Source: Avena insularis
Lineage: Eukaryota > Streptophyta > Magnoliopsida > Poales > Poaceae
Length of the DNA stretch: 64,000 nucleotides
Assembly (NCBI GenBank): GCA_023614405.1
Contig: CM042697.1
Coordinates: forward strand, 470,190,792 to 470,254,791
Reading direction: 5' to 3'
Below are positions 46,361-59,295 of this stretch, piece by piece. Both the position numbers and the translations under genes were made by a program. A model generated the notes under the pieces. That model was not told where the DNA came from. It made no database searches and worked only from the letters and a program-made list of their open reading frames with translations. Numbering within the stretch: the stretch's first letter is position 1; each line of letters begins with the position of its first letter.

Positions 46361-49300
46361 TGATATGTTGGAAACGTATCTATAATTTTTGATGTTCCAT
46401 GCTTGTTTAGTATCTACTTTGCTTTCCTTTGTCTACACTTTGAGGTCTTTTTATATGTTTTCTGGTACTAACCTATTAACAAGATGCCACCGTGCCAGTT
46501 TCCTGTTTTCTTCTGTTTTTGGTTCCAGAAAGGCAGTAAATCAATATTCTCGGAATTGGACGGGACAAAAGCCAAAGTCAATATTTTACCGTGGGGAACA
46601 CGGAGCAAGAAGACAAGACGGAGGAGAGCCTCGAGGGGGCCACACCCTGTCACATCCCAAAATTCTCCAAATTTTGAAATGTGAAAAATAAATAAAGAAA
46701 ATAAACAATTGTTGAAATTTAGGGTGAAAAGAAACATTTTGCTTCTAAATGGAAACATCAAACCTTACTTGAACAAAATTTGAATAAGAAAAACAACAAA
46801 CAAATATTCAAAAGATCAAATGCATTCATGCATGGAAAGAATCTTTAATTTAAAACATTTGGAAAAAGTTAAACCAAAACCCAAAACCCTAATGAAAGAA
46901 AATCAATTCCAAGATCACTCCAAGAATATGGATTTGATCCATATAAAAAATTATCAACAAACAATTCTAAATGATCAAAAGTAATAAAAAAATATTATAA
47001 AACCATGGAAATTGGTTTCATTCAATTTGGAGCCATGGATAAAAACTTATGAATTTAATAAGATAAAAGGAAATAATTTCCAAGGCTAATAAAGCTCCTA
47101 GCTAAAAACAATACCAAATTGTGAGCAAAGTAATCCAAAAAGGATTTGAAAAGATAAATAAATATTAAATAAAATTATACAAATTGGAATCACCAATTTT
47201 GGGACTATAAATAAAAAGATATGGATTTTATAAGATAAAGAAATAATTAAATAAATAAGAAATACTTAGAAGACAATTTAAACCTTGAAATAAATCCATA
47301 AGCAAATGGAATAAAAGTAGTTCAAATAAAGTAAAAGAATAAAGGATTATTTGAATAAAATTATATGTATTTAAATCATATTCAATTTTATTTGAATAAA
47401 GACAAAATTACCTATTATAAATGATTAATTAAATCATGAGAAAAATGATTGAAATTGCCAATGTGGATTAAAAGTTATCTAATTAACTTAAAGGAATAAT
47501 TAATAATTAAATAAAATTATATGGATTGGAACCATATTTAATTTTATTTAAATAAAGACAAATGCCTAATATAAATAAATATTAATCATAAGGGAATATT
47601 TGAAATAAATCAAAGTGGACTATTTAACACACTATTTAAATAATATAAACCTACTGAAATGGTTTGATAAAGGTTTGAAATCAAATTGAGTTTGAAATCA
47701 TGTAGATTGAATTAAAACAGAAATCAGAAAAAGATAAAGAAAACAGAGAAGAAAAACTAATGAAACAGACCAACCCACCTACCTAGGCCCAACCCACCAA
47801 ACAACAAGCCTAACTCGCAGCCCACCCGGCTCCCCTCTCTCCCCTTGAGCCCTGTCTCACTGCACATCCAACCCGCACACCCATTGACCCCATGGACCCA
47901 CAAGCCACCTGGCATCGTCTTCAACCTGCGCTGACCCTGCCCCCTTCTCCCTCCTCGCCGTTTCTGGCAAAATTAACGCGATTAAATTTGCTTAAACGCG
48001 CCAGTAATTCTGCCACGCGACCTCTCCCTCTTAAGAGCCTTCCTTCCCTCTATGTTTCCCCCCACTCTCCTGCACACAATCGCCCCTAGGCTGTGCTAAT
48101 TTCGGCCCGCACCACCACTGCCCCGACGTGCTCTGACCACAATTCTGACTAACCCCGACCACCTCCTACCTCCTGGATCACACGAGCTCACTCCCCATTG
48201 CCGTGCGCACCTGCCAGCACCCTCCACTTGCTCGCGCGCGCCCCAGAACATCGGCTCCATCTTCGTTTGAGCGCCATCGTCTTCTACTTCGACTCCGGCG
48301 AGTCCCCCGGTGAGTTCTGACCGCCCCCTTCTCTCTGGTTGACGCTCGTACACTCCCCTCTCTCGCATGCATCTAACACGACCCTTTTTTTTGCCTTGGC
48401 ATGCCTTGTAGCCCCGCTTCCGACAACAATAGAGCGTGCCCGATGCCAAGAGCATCTCCGGCGAGCAATTGTCGTCACGTCCGTGCGCCCCTTCGCCAGC
48501 TACGGCCACGTTGAGCTTCTCCACTCTCCTGCGAGCCCGGTGAGCCCCTACATTCCCCCTCTCGCTTCCTGGATTCACCGGACCACCGTTGCCTGAGCGC
48601 CACCACCGCTCACCGTCCCCAAGCGCCGCCATACTCTAGTCTTTGCACTCTGGATCGTTAGATCTAAATCTAGTGGTAGAGATAGAATCATTAAACGAAA
48701 CGGTATCGTGTGTTCTGTGCCATGTGATTTCCTTTAGATCCAACGCCCCACGTCACTTGATCCAAACGAAACGGTATCAGCCAGTTAAAACAAGACAAGT
48801 GGCCCAACTTTTGTTTTAAAAACAGAAATGAATCTATTATATGTTTGATTTTGTAAAATTCATAACTTTTGTTCTTCTTAGCCAAAAATTACAAATTTTA
48901 TATCAATGGATTCAGAAAAATGTGAACTTTTCAACTGAGGCCTTAGTTTAGTATTTTGCTTCTGGAAAATTAGGTTTTTATGCAGAAACATTATTAGTAC
49001 TATTTTGAGTATAAAAAATTGGTCTAAAAATGATTTTTGAGTGAAATCTTTTGCAAATGGTTTGTTTTGAACTCTCTGACCCTAAACACTAACATTTGGA
49101 TTTTAAAAAAAATTTATCTAACACAAGGAATTATTCCTTTAAATAAAAGAATTTCTAGCAAAATAAAAATGACATAAACGGCCTATTTTCTCTAACTCGA
49201 TTTAATAGGTTTTGCCACTTTTATAAATGACCAGTAGGTGTTTTGAAATGTTTAGAACCTTGTAGAAAACACTTTTTCAATAAAACAATCTTTTTCATGC

Positions 49301-50425
49301 TTGCATGCATTTCTTTGTTTTTATTATTTTATGTGGTGAATTGTTTGAATGCTAGTTTTGAATATGTGCTTGCTTGCTTGATTTGTAGTGAACTTTGAAG
49401 AGTGTGACAATTGCAAGATCAAGGAGTGTACCTAGACTCTCTACTAAAAAGGCAAGTGGTGCTTCATATATTTTGTCCTATTATTTTTGACTATGCATTA
49501 GTGATATTTTGAGTAGGACTTGCATGGAATTTTCTAAGTACAAGCTATGCCATGGGAAATACTATATGTTGTCTTAGTAGAATTATCCTAATTTAGGAAA
49601 CTTGCCATGTTATCATTCTTAGCTTAGATAATAGAAAACAAGGGTGGATTATTCATGGTATGATATTATGCAAAGTCTATGACTTGTGTCTTGTTTAATA
49701 AAACAACTATGTGAATGAATCACCTGGGTGGAATGGTAAGAATGGTTTGTGTTGAGTGGTTACACAAGGCCCATTTCTATGGTTCACCTTGTGTATCTCA
49801 CTTGTGGAAAGCCACCCAGTAACAAAGAGATTTGAGATGTTAAGTGGCAATATGGGCTCTGCCTTGATCATATAGGTTGCAATAACTTAGCCAGATGGAC
49901 AGAAGGTGGTAGGGGTGATAGGATGGAATGCGTCCATTTGGTCTAAGGGAAGGCTTCTGAAAGATCTCGTCTTGATGCATGTCGAGTCTTGTGGGGAAAG
50001 TGCACTACCTCTCGAGAGGGTAAAACCTAAGTACTTAGCCGTGTCCCCGGCAATGGACAATTTGAGCATCAAGACATTTAATCTATCAAGGATCTCCTCA
50101 TCCCAATTTCTAAGTTAAAAACCTGTGGGTGAACAAGGGTTAAAGGTTCACCAATTTCTATTGTTGGTTCCTTGGGTGATTTTGACAAACAAAAACTTAG
50201 TATTTTTCAACTAATAAGGAAAGCCTTATTTTGAGAAAAGCAAGCCTAAGCTACACTTATCCAAATGCATATAGATGTTAGATACCACTATTCTACCTTA
50301 GTATCACTTGCCAATACAATTCAAATGTATTAACCCTTGTGGCTGTAACTTATTATGTTGCAGGTTTGTTTGATGTTAGTGAAGTTTGTTGAGTAGGGAT
50401 TACAAGTCTACAATCAACATGATTG

Positions 50426-52297
50426 TGTAGGGGTTCGTAGCATGGAAAACAAAAAATTTCTACCGCATGCACACAAACAAGCCAAGATCTATCTACTAGA
50501 TTGTAGCAACGAGTTGATTAGAGTATGCACCCTCGAAGATTCCAAAGAAGTTAACGAGAGCAGATTCTCGTGGGTGATGTAGTCATACACTTGCCAATCT
50601 CAAGATCACGTAGACGATCCTTCTGGCGTTGTGTTCCAGCAGCGCTTCCGCAGGCGGTCACACGTTCGGTACATGATGAAGACCTTCCTCTCCCTTGTTC
50701 CAACAGGCAGTGGAGGTTGTAGTTCTCCCCTCGTGATCCCGGCAGCACGACGGTGTGGTCTCGGAAGTAGAGGGAAGAGCTCGCAGGGCTTCGTCTAAGC
50801 CGGTGTGAGTTATGGTGGATCTAGGGTTTCCCGGCGATCTAGGTTTAGAAGTCCAGGAGGAGGTGTCGGCGTCGGCTAGGGTGATGGCGACGCGAGGCGG
50901 CGGCAGCGTGCGACGACGGCTAGGCGGCGACGCACGGTGTGGGGATGGCTGGCTCTTGTGTTGTTTGGGGCATCCCCCCCTCTATTTATGAGAGGGAGGG
51001 CCAGCCTTGGGAGGGGAGAGTTTGAATCCAAACCCAAACCCAAACCCAAGGTGGATAGAAGGAATTACTCTTTCCTTCTTCCACTAGGAAACCATTGTTC
51101 TAGTTTGACTTTTCAAACCTCCCGTTTGACTCTCAATTTAGAGCTTTAATTCTCTCTCGCAAATGCCCAAACCAAGTGACCTAGGATATGATCCAATCAT
51201 TCCACTTACCCATGACACATTCATGGACCATTCCCCTTTTGGTCCGGTGAACCTTCTAGAACCTCTCTGATAAAAACAACGGAATCTTTCCCGAACTCCG
51301 GAATCGGACTTTCCTTATATGAATCTTATTCTCCGGACCATTCCAGATCTCCTCGTGATATCCCGGATCCCATCCGAGACTCCGACCAACATTCGGTATC
51401 CCTACTTACATTCCATATCTACTAAACAACATTGAATCCTTAAGTGTGTCTCCCTACGGTTTGTGAATTATGCGGACATGACCGAGACACTTCTCCAATC
51501 AATAACCAATAGAGGAATCTAGAAATTCATATAGCTCCCACATATTTTTACGATTACTTTGCAATCGAATGAACCACTTACATATGATACCAATTTCCCT
51601 TTGTCTCGTGATAGTTTACTTATCCGAGGTTTGATCGTCGGCATCTCTGCATACCCAGTTCAACCTCCTTACTAATAGTACTCTTTTCTTGTTCCCGTGA
51701 TATATGATCCCTTGTGACCCAGTCACATGCTTGCAAGCAAATTGGATGACATTCCACCGAGAGGGGCTAGAGTATATTTATCCATCATATGGATGGACAA
51801 ATCCCACTCTTGATCCATGTGCCTCAACACATACTTTCCGAACACTCAATGCCACCTTTATAGCCACCCATTTATGGTGTGGTGTTTGATGTCATCAAAG
51901 CATCCATCGGGTAATGGTGATTAGCATGATCTCATGGTCGAAGGAATTATGCTACTATGTATCAGAAAGCTTATAGCAAATGAACTATTGAAATGACTTG
52001 ATCTTAATGCTACGCTTATCTATAGGAGTATGTCCATCATACCATTCTCCTAATGATATGATCTTGTTGTTAATAACATCTCAATGTTCATGATCGAGAA
52101 ACCATGATCATCTATTAACCAACAGGCTAGTATTAAAAAGAGTCTTTACTAGGGACTCTAATTTAGTTTACAAATCACACAAGTATTAATGTTTCCGATT
52201 AATACTGTTATAGCATGAATGTAAACATTTATCATAAACACAAAGATATAATAATAATAATCACTTTTATTATTGCCTCTAGGGCATATCTCCAACA
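50426..52297 (-). repeat. 3' LTR of the copia element
   Basis: TGTAGGGGTTCGTAGCATGG ... GGGCATATCTCCAACA on the plus strand, 1872 bp. It is longer than the other LTR because of small indels near 50465-50510 and 50870-50940; otherwise the two differ only at scattered positions. Confidence 0.9.
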
Positions 52298-52331
52298 GTC
52301 TCCCACTTGCACTAGATTCAACTAATCTAGA

Positions 52332-55300
52332 TTACATGGTAATATACCGAACACCCATGGAGGTTTGGTGATGGTCAAGTTTTGCCCTCGGGAGAGGTTT
52401 AGTCAACGGATCCGCCACATTCAGTTCTGTGTGTACTTTGCAAATCTTTATGTCACCATCTTGGACATGCTCTCGAATAGCGTGAAAATGCAGCTTGATA
52501 TGCTTCAGCTTCTTGTGTGACCTTGGTTCTTGCGCATTGGCTATGGCGCCCATGTTATCACAATAGATAGACATTGGGTCCAACGCACTTGGAACCACAT
52601 CGAGCTCTGTAATGAACTCCTTCATCCATATCGCCTCTTGTGAAGGCCCCGAAGCAGCTATGTATTTCGATTCAGTTGAAGATCTCGCCATAACGCTTTG
52701 CTTTGCACTCCTCCAGCTAACTGCTGCACCATTCAAAGTAAATACGTATCCAGATTTAGATTTAGAATCATCCGGATCGGTGTTCCAACTAGAATCGGTG
52801 TAACCATTAAAAACGAGCTGTTCATAACCTCCATAAGAAAGAACCATATCCTTAGTTCTTCTCAAGTACTTAAGGATGTTTTTGACCGCTGTCCAATGAT
52901 CCACTCCTGGATCACTTTGATATCTACTAGTCAAACTAACAACATATGCAATGTCCGGTCTTATACATAGCATAGCATACATAAGAGATCCTATGGCTAA
53001 GGCATAGGGAGTCTTACTCATCCTTTCTCTATCTTCTGCCGTTGCAGGACTTTGAGTTTTACTCAAGGTCATATTGGGCAACATGGGCAAGAACCCTTTC
53101 TTTATATCTTCCATTACAAACCTCTTTAGAACTTTGTCCAAATATGTACTTTGTGACAATGATATTAGGCATCTCGATCTATCTCTATAAATCTTTATGC
53201 CTAATATGTAAGCTACTTCGCCAAGATCTTTCATTGAAAAACTAATATTAAATAATCCTTGATACTATTAAGAAGGTCTACATCATTCCCAATCAACAAT
53301 ATGTCATCTACATATAGTATTAAGAATGCTACAGAGCTCCCACTCACTTTCTTGTAAATACAAGCTTCTCCATAAGTTTGTATAAAACCAAGGATTTTGA
53401 TTACCTTATCAAAATGTTGATTCCAACTTCGGGATGCTTGCTTCAATCCATAAATGGACCGTTGAAGTTTGCATACATTGTTAGCATCTTTAGGATTGAC
53501 AAAACCTTTGGGTTGTACCATATACAACTCTTCATCAATGTCTCCATTGAGGAATGCCGTTTTGAGATCCATCTGCCATATCTCATAATCATAATATGCA
53601 GCGATTGCTAACAAAATCCTCATAGACTTTAGCTTCGCTACTAGTGAGAAAGTCTCATCGTAGTCAACTCCTTGAATTTGTCGAAACCCTTTTGCGACAA
53701 GTCGAGCTTTATAGACAGTAACATTACCATCAGCATCTGTTTTCTTCTTGAAAATCCATTTGTTCTCGACAGCCTTCCGGCCATCCGGTAAGTCCACCAA
53801 AGTCCATACTTAGTTTTCATACATGGATCCAATCTTGGATTTCATGGCTTCTTGCCATTTATTGGAATCTGGGCTCATCATCGCTTCCTCATATGTCACA
53901 GGGTCATCGGTATTGTCCACCAACATGACACTCATAACGGGATCATACCAATTAGGAGTGGTATGAGTTCTCGTTGACCTGCAAGGTTCCGTAGTTACTT
54001 AAACCAAAGTTTCATGATTAACATCATTAGCTTCCTCTCTTATTAGTGTAGGCGCCATAGGAACTACTTCCGGTGCTGTGCTACTCGCAAGTTCGAGAGA
54101 AGGTTCATCAACCTCGTCGAGTTCTACTTTCCTTCCAGTCACTTCTTTCGACAGAAACTCCTTCTCTAGAAAGGATCCATTCTTGGCAACGAATATTTTG
54201 CCCTCGGATCTATGATAGAAGGTATACCCAATAGTTTCCTTCGGGTATCCTATGAAGACGCATTTTTCCGCTTTGGGTTCAAGCTTGTCAGGATGTAACT
54301 TGTTTACATAAGCTTCGCAACCCCAAACTTTAAGGAACGACAATTTAGGTTTCTTCCCAAACTATAATTCATACGGTGTCATTTCAACGGATTTAGATGG
54401 TGCCCTATTTAAAGTGAATGCGGCTGTTTCTAATGCATAACCCCAAAACGATAGCGGTAAATCTGTAAGTGACATCATAGAACGAACCATATCTATGAGA
54501 GTTTGATTACGATGTTCGGACACACCATTACGTTGTGGTGTTCCCGGCGGTGTCAATTGTGAAAGTATTCTGCATTTCTTCAAATGATCACCAAAATCGT
54601 AACTTAGATATTCACCTCCACGATCAGATCGTAGAAATTTAATCTTCTTGTTACGTTGATTCTCTACCTCACTTTGAAATTCCTTAAACTTCTCGAAAGT
54701 CTCGGACTTATGTTTCATGAAATAGATATACCCATATCTACTCAAATCATCCGTGAAGGTAAGAACATAACGATAACCACCGCGCGATGCTATACTCATT
54801 GAGCCACACACATCGGTATGGATGATTTCCAATAAGTCCATAGCTCGCTCCATCATACTAGAAAATGGAGTCTTAGTCATTTTACCCATCAGACATGCTT
54901 TGCATCTTTCAAGTGATTCGAAATCAAGTGATTCAAGAAGTCCATCGGAATGGAGTTTCTTCATACGCTTCACTCCAATGTGACCAAGACGATAGTGCCA
55001 CATATAGGTCGAGTTATCGCTCAATTTCAAACTTTTAGCTTCAATGTTATTAATGTGTGTATTTCCACAATCGAGATTCAATAAGAATAGACCATCTATC
55101 AAAGGTGCATGTGCACAAAACATATTACTCATATAAATCGAACAACCATTATTCTTGGACTTAAACAAGTAACCGTCTCGCAATAAACATGATCCTGATA
55201 TAATGTTCATGCTCAACGCAAGCACCAAATAACAATTATTTAAGTATAAAACTAATCCCCATGGTAGATGAAGAGGTAGCGTGCCGACCGTGATCACATC

Positions 55301-56308
55301 AACCGATCCATTTCCAACGCGCATCGTCACCTCGTTCTTTGCTAGTTTCCGTCTATTCTGAAGCACTTGTTTCGAGTTACAAATATGAGCAACCGAACCA
55401 GTATCAAATACCCAGGCACTACTACGAGTACTAGTGAGATACACATCAATAACATGTATATCGGATATACCTTTCTTCTTGATGTTGCCGTTCTTCAAAT
55501 ACGCCAAGTACTTAGGGCAATTTCGCTTCCAGTGACCTTCTCCCTTGCAGTAAAAGCACTCAGTATCAGGCTTAGGCCCAGCCTTGGTCTTCTTCGCCGG
55601 CGCGGTAACTTTCTTACCGCCCTTCTTGAAGTTTCCCTTTTTCTTAGACTTGCCTTGCTTCTTGAATTTTGTGGTATTATTGACCAACAACACTTGGTTC
55701 TCTTTCTTGATCTCCACTTCTGCAGACTTTAACATGGAGAAGATTTCGGGCAACGACTTGTCCATGTTTTGCATATTGTAGTTCATCACAAAGTTCTTGT
55801 AACTTGGTGGTAGTGACTGGAGGACACGGTGAATCCCCAAAGCATTAGGAATCACTATACCCAAGCTTTGAAGCTTGCTTGCGTGCCTAGACATCTTAAG
55901 CACGTTCTCACTGACTGAGTTGCCCTCTTCCATCTTGCAGTTAAAGAACTTTTCAGAAGCCTCATAACTCTCAACTACCGCGTGAGCCTCAAATATCATT
56001 TTGAGTTCACGGACAATATCATGTGGGTCATGGTTCTCAAACCTTTTCTGAAGCTCTGATTCCAAACCATACAAGATAGCACACTGAACTGTGGAGTACT
56101 GATTCTTCCGAGCGAGGAAAACATTCTTTACCTCATCGGTAGCATCAGCTGCAGGTGGGTCACCCAGCGGTGCATCCAACACATAGGTCAAATTACCAGC
56201 ATTGAGGACAATCCTCAAATTGTGGAACCAATCCGCGAAGTTGCTTCCATTGTTTTTCAACTTTTCTTTCTCTAGGAACGCATTAAAATTGATGGTAGGG
56301 GCCGCCAT
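52332..56308 (-). pseudogene. Copia gag-pol polyprotein, three stops and one frameshift
   Basis: The start is the ATG of MAAPTINFNAFLEKEKL at 56308. Domains in order: gag; zinc knuckle CFYCKGEGHWKRNC; protease AWVFDTGSVAHIC; integrase (WHYRLGHIGV...CKACLMGK zinc part, then FTDDLSRYGY, LRSDRGGEYLS, TPQRNGVSEHRN); reverse transcriptase (IFKKKTDADGNV, YDETFS, QMDLKTAFLNG, FLILYVDDILLIG); RNase H (SSTESKYIAASG, YCDNMGAIA, HFHAIREHV, VADPLTKPL). Defects: TAG for Trp in YEL*FGKK (54362), TAA after HETLV (53996), TAA in YEN*VWTL (~53804), and a frame change at ~53235 after the RT active site. Order INT-RT-RH is diagnostic of copia. All catalytic motifs are still readable, so decay is recent. Confidence 0.95.
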
Positions 56309-57484
56309 TGATCTACAACATATTTGCACTACTTTAGACTAAGTTTATGACAAATTGAGTTCTAATTAATAGTTAAATTAATCTAGGTCAACTCCCACTC
56401 AAAACAATATCCCTCGCATTGTTTTAGTGATCACACTAACCAAATCCACCACATCAAAACCGATCATCACGAGAGTTGATGTAGCTTCAATGGCGAACAA
56501 TCAACATGTTCATCATATGTACTATATGACTCATGCTTTACCTTTCGGTGATCCATGTTACTAGACCATGTCTGTACATGCTAGGCTCGTCAAGATCAAA
56601 CATTAGCTTCCGCATGAGCAAATCTGGCTTGCTCATGTTGTATACACTCGCAAAATCTAACACACCCGATCATCATGTGGTGCTTCGAAACAACGAGCTT
56701 TAGCAACGGTGCTAACTAAGGATGAACACTTTATAACTTGATATTTTGTGCTAGATGGATCATCTTATAATGCTACTGTCGCGAACTAAACAATACAAGA
56801 TGCATAAAAGGATTAACATCACATGCAATTCATAATATGTGATATGATATGGCCTTTCTTCTTGTGCTTCCGATCTCCATCTTCAAGCACGAACATGATC
56901 TCCATCATCACCGGTATGGCGTCAAGGTCAATAGAGCCGCTTCATGGTTGTCGTCCACCAGCATCAACTATTACAACTACTTTGAATAGACACGCATGTC
57001 TTAACGGAATTAAAAAACAACCATATGGCTCCTGCCGGTTGCCGACTTACAATAAGGTACATTGCATACATCATATATAATCACAATCATGGCCATATCA
57101 CATCACATCACACCCCTGCAAAACAAAGTTAGACGCCTCTAATTTTCTTTGGATGTTTTACGTGGTTTGGGGCTTTCAATAAGTGTCGTTCTAACTTACG
57201 AACAAGAACCACAACGGTGATACTAGTATTGTCAATCATTCATTGTAAATTGAATCTTAACTATGTTGGGAGAAACAGGCACCCGCAAAGCCACTTATGC
57301 AATACAAGTTGCATGTCAAGCATGGAGAAAGTCTAATGAACGATGTCATGTAAGGTTATCCCGGGCCGCTTCATCCGACCATCCCGCAAGATGCAAAGTA
57401 CACAAGAAGTAATCGACAACAAAAGCATCAACGTCCACAATGACCATTGTGTTCTACTCATGCAACAGATCTACATATAGACAC

Positions 57485-57497
57485 GGCTCTGATACCA
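57485..57497 (-). promoter_or_regulatory. Copia primer-binding site
   Basis: The complement reads TGGTATCAGAGCC, matching the initiator methionine tRNA 3' end. One base separates it from the 5' LTR. The region between it and the gag start (56309-57484) is an untranslated leader. Confidence 0.88.
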
Positions 57498-57498
57498 C

Positions 57499-59295
57499 TG
57501 TAGGGGTTCGTAGCATGGGAAACAAAAAAATTCTACTAGATTGTAGCAACGAGTTGATTAGAGTACTCACCCTCAAAGATTCCAAAGCGGTTAACGAGAG
57601 CAGATTCTCGTGGGTGATGTAGTCGTACACTTGCCGATCTCAAGATCGCGTAGATGATCCTTCCGGCGTTGCGTTCCAGTAGTGCTTCCACAGTCGGTCA
57701 CACGTTCGGTACTTGATGAAGACCTTCCTCTCCCTTGTTCCAGCAGGCAGCGGAGGTTGTAGTTCTCCCCTCGTGATTCCGGCAGCATGATAGCGTGGTG
57801 TCGGAAGTAGAGGGAAGATCTCGCAGGGCTTCGCCTAAGCCGGTACGAGTTATGGTGGATCTAGGGTTTCCCGACGATCTAGGTTTATAAGGCCGGGAGG
57901 AGGAGGAGGTGTCGGCGGCGACGAGGTGGCGGTGGCGCACAGGGTGGGGAGGGCTGGCTCTTGTGTTGTTTGGGGCAACCCTCCCCCTCTATTTATGAGA
58001 GGGAGGGGCAGCCTTGGGAGGGGACATTTTGAATCCAAACCCAAACCCAAGTTGGATAGAAGGAAAGACTATTTCCTTCTTCCACTAGGAAACCATTGTT
58101 CCAGTTTGACATTTCAAACCTCCCGTTTGACTTTCAATTTAGAGCTTTAATTCTCTCTCGCAAATGCCCAAACCAAGTGACCTAGGATATGATCCAATCA
58201 TTCCACTTACCCATGACACATTCATGGACCATTCCCCTTTCGGTCCGGTGAACCTTCTAGAACCTCTCCGATAAAAACAACGGAATCTTCCCAAACTCCG
58301 GAATCGGACTTTCCTTATATGAATCTTATTCTCCGGACCATTCTAGATCTCCTCGTGATATCCTGGATCCCATCCGAGACTCCGACCAACATTCGGTATC
58401 CCTACTTACATTCCATATCTACTAAACAACATCGAATCCTTAAGTGTGTCTCCCTACGGTTTGTGAATTATGCGGACATGACCGAGACACTTCTCCAATC
58501 AATAACCAATAGAGGAATCTAGAAATTCATATAGCTCCCACATATTTTTACGATTACTTTGCAATCGAATGAACCACTTACATATGATACCAATTTCCCT
58601 TTGTCTCGTGATAGTTTACTTATCCGAGGTTTGATCGTCGGCATCTCTGCATACCCAGTTCAACCTCATTACCGATAAGTACTCTTTTCTCGTTCCCGTG
58701 ATATGTGATCCCTTGTGAGCCAGTCACATGCTTGCAAGCTAATTGGATGACATTCCACCGAGAGGGCCCAGAGTATATCTATCCGTCATATGGATGAACA
58801 AATCCCACTCTTGATCCATGTGCCTCAACACATACTTTCCGAACACTCAATGCCACCTTTATAGCCATCCAGTTACGATGTGGTGTTTGATGTCATCAAA
58901 GCATCCTTCTGGTAATGGTGATTAGCATGATCTCATGGTCGAAAGAATTAGGTTACTATGTATCAGAAAGCTTATAGAAAATGAACTATTGAAATGACTT
59001 GATCTTAATGCTACGCTTATCTATAGGAGTATGTACATCATACCATTCTCCTAATGATATTATCTTGTTGTTAATAACATCTCAATGTCCATGATCGAGA
59101 AACCATGATCATCTATTAACCAACAAGCTAGTATTAAAAAGAGGCTTTACTAGGGACTCTAATTTAGTTTACAAATCACATAAGTATTAATGTTTACGGT
59201 TAATACTGTTATAGCATGAATGTAAACATTTATCATAAACACAAAGATATAATAATAACCACTTTTATTATTGCCTCTAGGGCATATCTCCAACA
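57499..59295 (-). repeat. 5' LTR of the copia element
   Basis: TGTAGGGGTTCGTAGCATGG ... GGGCATATCTCCAACA on the plus strand, 1797 bp, directly beside the primer-binding site at 57485-57497. Confidence 0.9.

Larger units (their letters stand above)
50426..59295 (-). mobile_element. Nearly complete copia LTR retrotransposon
   Basis: Both LTRs are present (50426-52297 and 57499-59295). On the minus strand the primer-binding site TGGTATCAGAGCC (complement of 57485-57497; initiator-Met tRNA type) follows the 5' LTR, and a purine-rich GCAAGTGGGAGAC (complement of 52298-52310) precedes the 3' LTR. One polyprotein gene lies between. The flanking pentamers are GATTG (50421-50425) and TATTG (59296-59300), a TSD with one mismatch. 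The LTR class resembles Angela/BARE-type copia of Triticeae (recollection). Confidence 0.93.

Noticed and set aside
48096..48632. 178-codon minus-strand frame in GC-rich DNA
   Set aside because: Lies within the ~4 kb solo LTR; overlapping frames on both strands are open and no protein motif is seen. Composition explains it.
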